From positions 139,339,361-139,403,360 of the forward strand of contig NC_081406.1 in assembly GCF_030272615.1 (NCBI RefSeq): DNA of 64,000 nucleotides. Reading direction: 5' to 3'. This stretch comes from Cryptomeria japonica (taxonomy: Eukaryota; Streptophyta; Pinopsida; Cupressales; Cupressaceae). Within the stretch, counting starts at the first letter, position 1. Each line of letters opens with the position of its first letter. The notes under the pieces were generated by a model. It was not told the DNA's origin. It was given only the letters and a program-made list of their open reading frames with translations, and did not search any database. Shown here one piece after another: positions 59,715 to 64,000 of this stretch. Both the position numbers and the translations under genes were made by a program.

Positions 59715-62700
59715 TCAAAATTTTAATGTACTACTCCCCCTTTGCCAACAATGACAAAGTAATGCAGAATAACCCCTGTTTCTCATTATCATTAAAAATA
59801 GAGTAGATGTTGATGACAATAAGGAATGAAACTTATCAAAAATAGATTTAAAGTCCTGCATAAAAGTTTTCATATCCAATGTCCATGACTCAAGTAATGA
59901 GGTAGCAACCTCACTTTCAGTCTGCATCTAAAATACCAGTTCTTCCATTGCATCAATGGTACTCATCTCTTGAGTTACCGTGATAGCCTCCAGGTTGAGA
60001 AAACATTTCTGAAGAATCTGCAGTCTTGGAAATAGGAGTAGTTGTAGCTCCTGCAAGTCTTGAGATCGGTTGTTGATCTCTAAGTCCATCTTGGTTGTCT
60101 ACTGCTGATAACGATGAACCATTTGCCCATATGTAGTGAATGAATGATATGGCATCTTGAAAGTGTTGATGTATGCCTGGAACTCCGATTGGAGTTTAGC
60201 TTTCTAGTTAAGAACATCAACACAAAATAGATAGGGTTGGTAGATTTTACTTAACAGTAATTTACCTTCACCTATAGCAACACTGATATCATTTTGTTGT
60301 TTGAGTAGTTGTGACCAGAGCTCATTTAATTTCTTGACTAACATAGTGTTGAGTGCCTTTTCATGATTCTTCTTTGTAGTGGCTTCAACAACATCTTCCA
60401 AGCATTTTACCTGGTCATACACTATGGTACAAAGAAGTTTAAGCTTGTATAGAGAGGAATCGGTACTGGGGAGATTGGTCCCGAGAATCAGACTGGTAAG
60501 GGTTTCAACCACATTTTGTATGAAATCATGTTCCTTATTCCTCCGCAATGCTTCCAGTCTCTCTTGTGCAAGTTTGATTCTTTGAAGAAGTTCAGACTCA
60601 TCTACTGATTGAAGATCAATACGACTGGTGATATCAACCTATTTGGTTTGAACACCAGTTGCCTTAGGAGTCTCTGCTTGTTTGTTCTTCCCTACTTCCT
60701 TCTCCTCTTCTGCTTTTTTCTTATCCTCTTCTTTCTTCTTTTTCTCCTTTTTCTTCTTCTCCATTTATTCTTTCTTCTTGTTCTCTTCCTTCTTTTTATT
60801 CTTTTCCTCCTTCTTCCTTTCTTCTTCCTTCCTCTTGTCATCTTCCTTCTTTTTCTTCTCTTCCTCCTTCTTCTTCTCTTCTTCCTTCCTTTTCTCCTCT
60901 TCTTTTCTCTTCTCCTCTTCTTTTCTCTTCTCCACTTCTTTTCTTTTCTCTTCCTCTTTCTTTTTCTCTTCCTCTTTTCTCTTGTTTTCTTCCTGCCTTG
61001 ATTTTTCTTCTTGCTCTTTGTCCTGTTTCTGCTTTTTAGCTTTTTCCTTGTCATGTTTCTCTTTCTCTGCTTTTTCTTTATCTTGTTTCTCTTTCTCTTT
61101 GTCCGGAGTGATATCCTCATTATCTAATGCATCCACATCAATAGGTTGGTTTGTCACTCTTTCACCTTCACTGTCAAATGCCTCATCTGGTTTTCCTAAG
61201 GATAGGTCAGGTTCTTGTTCAACCTTCTTATTGGCTTCAGATACTTGGTGTAACCTAACAACAACTTTAGCATGTAAATGCATATCCTTTTCCACTTCAG
61301 AAGCTCTACCTTCTAGTAGTCTGAGTCTTCTCCTTCTCATGAAGAAGAGGCCTTTGTTCTTATCCATTATCTCAAATAATTTTGAATTAGAAGCATTAGG
61401 AAAGTATTGTGCAAAAAATTTCTCCCTGATCTCCTGTTCTTTCTCAATGGCAATGCTCCATTTGTTATCTAAAGAATTATACAAAGAATCTGTTGTAACC
61501 GATCTAATCTCTGATGGCGACCGATCATTAACACACAAATTTCTAATGACTTCTTGTTCTACTTCTTTCTCATTGTCAGTAAAATCATCAAAATACTCCT
61601 TTAAATCATCAAACACTTTTCTCTTAATATTCTTAATTGTCCTCTGACAATGTGTCATTGACTTATAAGAGGAAATATCTATATTTACCGGTGCTGAAGT
61701 TGCAGGTGCATTGCCGGTAGATTTTGCCTTCTTGCTTGATTGCCTTGTCTTCTTTGGCTGAATTTCCGGTTCAGTGTCCTCTGATTTCGGTGAGCTAGTT
61801 TTGGTTTTCCGCTTCCTCTCAAATACCTTTCCTGGAATAACCTTAGGTTTGTTCTTAGCTGGTGACCACTTGGTCACTTTCAGACTAGCAGAGCTAACCG
61901 GTGTAGATACCAATGGAACTGCTTTGCCCTTTATCTATTTTGGTTCTCCAACCGGTGTGACCCTCTCTAAGTAGGTACCGGTTCTCTTTTTCTTGGCATC
62001 CAATGGTGAGGCAAGTAGGGTAGAGGCATACCCGATCAACATGTCATACATCACTTCATACCCCATTAGTTCAACTACTTCCTTTCTCGGTTCCACTACT
62101 TTGATTATGAAGTCATCAATCATTATTGTGAAGTAGATATCATCTTCATACTTCTTCACAATATCATGAGATATCCTTATTCTCTGGCTCATTTTCCACT
62201 TGAATTCATCAAAATAATTGTTAAGCACCTCAGGATATCCAGTTCCTATTGCTTGAAGACGTTCCTTGATTTTCTTGGAAATTGGTAGGTTAGCAGACCA
62301 TTGCACATCACCTACTCTAGGGAAATAACCTTGAAAGTAGAAGAATAAACCGACCAGAAGTTGGCCAAATCTGTACCTTAGAGAATTGTCTTGTTTGATG
62401 GATTTCAGATTTAACAACAATTGCTTCTGTAGACAGGTATAGAGGTCAAATGAGGTGTCTTCCTTGATCATTCTGTAAGCGGCATTTGCCGTAGCAGCAA
62501 GGACAGAGTTCATTCTGCTAGCATAAAACATCCTATAACCAATCACCATGTAAGCATATTTCACCAGATCATCAAAGATGGTGTTGATGGTCATCACCCG
62601 TTGGTCACTCACAGAACCGGTGAGCTTTGTTATTTCAATTTTGGTGACCTTTCATAGAGTTGGCACCTCTCTAATATTGCAGAAATCGGTGATGGCATAA

Positions 62701-63068
62701 ATTGCTTCCGGTGTGATATCATGCGTCCACTTGAGATACATCTTATCACCATGTACTCTATTGAGGATGATGCAAATATGATCTTCTGTGAAGTCTTCCA
62801 GAAAATATACCACATTGTGTAGTGTCATCTTTTCAAGGATACTATACTTAGGTTTGATTTTGTTATCATTCCCACATAACAGACTTAGCTTGGAATGGAT
62901 TGCTAGGGACCCTAGGTCTTCCAACTTATAGTCTTTATACCCTGAAATGTCATCCTCAATAATAACTCCAACGGGAATTTGTGATAGGGCATTGTATTTT
63001 TATTTCTTTTGAAGAAATTCAGCTGAATCTATAGGTGCACTAGAACTAGAGTGTGATGCAGAAGCCAT
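59715..63068 (-). pseudogene. 1,118-codon extra frame of unknown function in place of pol
   Basis: One frame from ATG 63068 (MASASHSSSSAPIDSAEFLQ) to 59715 with no frameshift that I can see. Parts: a globular N-terminal half (LEDLGSLAIHSKLSLLCGND, YRFGQLLVGLFFYFQGYFP, YPEVLNNYFDEFKWKMSQR, VVELMGYEVMYDMLIGY); a basic linker (KTKTSSPKSEDTEPEIQPKK); a second helical block (ALDNEDITPDKEKEK just after it); a Lys/Glu-rich tract of about 130 residues of (K)RKEEE type (about 61120-60690); and a helical C-terminus (KLKLLCTIVYDQVKCLEDVV). Stops near 63000, 62652, 61935, 60765, 60639, 60204, 60100 and 59928. No zinc knuckle, protease, RT, RNase H or integrase motif. It could be a captured host gene or an element-specific structural protein. 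Confidence 0.6.
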
Positions 63069-63504
63069 GATAAGAAAGAAATTCAACAAATACCTTCACA
63101 ATCTAAAATTTAGGGTTTGCCAATGTCACCCACAATTCACCACTTTGGTTACTAGATTACCACTTAGTGTTCTTCATTAATAGATTGAAAAGATCGTTGG
63201 ATTCCTCTGTAAGATTTTGAATTCACTTTGAATCGCTAGACGAATCGCTCTTTGTCGCTTTGCTCTTGAAAATTCTTCTCTCAAAAATTGATAAGTGATA
63301 ATGACGATGAAAATCCCTTTTAAACAACTTCTCACCTACCATAATAAATGCATCACCATTAGGGCATAAACCCTAATTTTGCCTTTTACCAATTCAAATC
63401 TTCTGTCGCTTGACAGGTAACATATACCGGTTAAAGTCTTTACCGATATAAACTGGGGGTTTGAAACATTTCACCAATATGTTCCCCCTAAGCTTTTCTA
63501 AAGC
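63069..63504 (-). other. Spacer between gag and the extra frame
   Basis: No frame. On the minus strand it reads like a leader, with TTTAAAAGGG-type AT-rich sequence about 250 bases before ATG 63068. A separate promoter or a spliced leader for the extra frame is possible, but the sequence does not prove it. Confidence 0.4.
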
Positions 63505-64000
63505 TCAGTTTGCCAGTTCAGGGACTTCCACACTAGGTGTAGAAACTAGTTCATCCTGTGATCCTTCCTCTGATTTCTTTTTCCAAGTTTTATTCATTTC
63601 CACTTGAACGGTTTCAACATCAATCTTCCCTTCTGGAGTGATCGGTATATCATCTGATAGGTTCTTTCTCAGTCTGCAAGTTCTGGCAGTGTGTCCCAGT
63701 TTGTTGCAATGATAACATACCATTCTAGGTGTTCTCCATGGTCCATTATTCATATGTTCATTCTTCCATCTGCATGTTGTAGTAGTGTGACCGCTACCAC
63801 GACAAATCAAACAAGTTGCTCTCCAACTAGTTGCCGCTTGATAACCACCTGACCGAAGGTCATAGGTATTGTATCGGTTGGGATTCCAGTTCACAAAAGG
63901 TTCCAGGATAACTCCTTGAGTCCTTGGAGGATGTCTCCCAGTGTTGTACAAAATAGATCTACATTCAAATGCTCTATGCCCAAACTTTTTGCATGCATAA
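63505..64000 (-). CDS. Copia-type gag C-terminal part with three zinc knuckles, partial
   Basis: Open from the right edge to a stop at 63505. Three CCHC knuckles: CKKFGHRAFEC at the very edge (first Cys pair incomplete in the window), CLICRGSGHTTTTC and CYHCNKLGHTARTC. The first two are separated by a long linker (VNWNPNRYNTYDLRSGGYQA). Ends in an acidic tail (SEEGSQDELVSTPSVEVPEL). Knuckles bind the element RNA during packaging. Element 1 gag has a similar first knuckle (CKYYGHRVDEC), so the two elements are related. No internal stop in the visible part; the N-terminal half is outside. Confidence 0.78.
   Translation of the reverse strand, partial: YACKKFGHRAFECRSILYNTGRHPPRTQGVILEPFVNWNPNRYNTYDLRSGGYQAATSWRATCLICRGSGHTTTTCRWKNEHMNNGPWRTPRMVCYHCNKLGHTARTCRLRKNLSDDIPITPEGKIDVETVQVEMNKTWKKKSEEGSQDELVSTPSVEVPELAN

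Larger units (their letters stand above)
58407..64000 (-). mobile_element. Copia-type LTR retrotransposon 2 with an extra long frame, runs off the right edge
   Basis: 3' LTR 58407-59527 (TG edge, GAATACTAAGAGGGGGGTGAA), polypurine tract, a 1,118-codon frame of unknown function (63068-59715), then gag with three zinc knuckles (64000-63505). No pol lies between gag and the 3' LTR. It sits inside the family L LTR; the expected target duplication is GCCTT (58402-58406), whose partner is outside the window. Confidence 0.78.

Noticed and set aside
60609-61647. Plus-strand Phe/Ser/Leu-rich open frames of 130 and 321 codons
   Set aside because: They are the antisense shadow of the Lys/Glu-rich tract of the minus-strand extra frame (CTT/TTC strand).

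Overview
This is nuclear DNA from a large-genome seed plant, most likely a conifer. The evidence is a terpene synthase of the conifer TPS-d type with an RRX8W motif, large amounts of old nested LTR retrotransposons, AT-rich spacers, and almost no intact genes. I cannot fix the genus. I recognised no tRNA, rRNA or CRISPR array. Almost every reading frame is broken; the one host gene that looks intact runs off the left edge.

Layout. 1-8.4 kb holds a small terpene synthase cluster: copy A (minus strand, exons 1-3, apparently intact), copy B (plus strand, a near full-length pseudogene of eight recognisable exon pieces), and copy C (minus strand, a pseudogene fragment). A and C also share upstream DNA. 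10.28-20.82 kb is a candidate DNA transposon with similar inverted ends, palindromic GGGCGCCC subterminal repeats at both ends, a 3-kb transposase-like frame on the plus strand and a convergent multi-exon accessory gene on the minus strand. 20.9-24.45 kb is an old LTR element, its 5' LTR split by a retroposon-like insertion. 25.118-31.861 kb is a short-interior LTR element that took in a 4.6-kb solo LTR (exact 5-bp target duplication). 32.6-34.1 kb is a decayed copia-type LTR. 34.1-40.9 kb is the 3' half of a Ty3/gypsy element of the dual-RNase-H (Tat) type, itself carrying a retroposon insertion.

40.907-49.24 kb is a minus-strand, gag-only copia-type element with 2.5-kb LTRs. It abuts a truncated LTR of a pol-less giant-LTR element (49.24-58.41 kb), the same family as the solo LTR at 26-30 kb. 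58.407 kb to the right edge is a second minus-strand copia-type element with three gag zinc knuckles and, where pol should be, a single 1,118-codon frame of unknown function with a long Lys/Glu-rich middle.

The best candidates for something undescribed are the two-gene DNA transposon at 10.3-20.8 kb and the 1,118-codon extra frame at 59.7-63.1 kb. Both have decayed by nonsense mutation with no frameshift that I can see, so their proteins can still be read. All statements rest on reading the sequence by eye; no database or alignment program was used.
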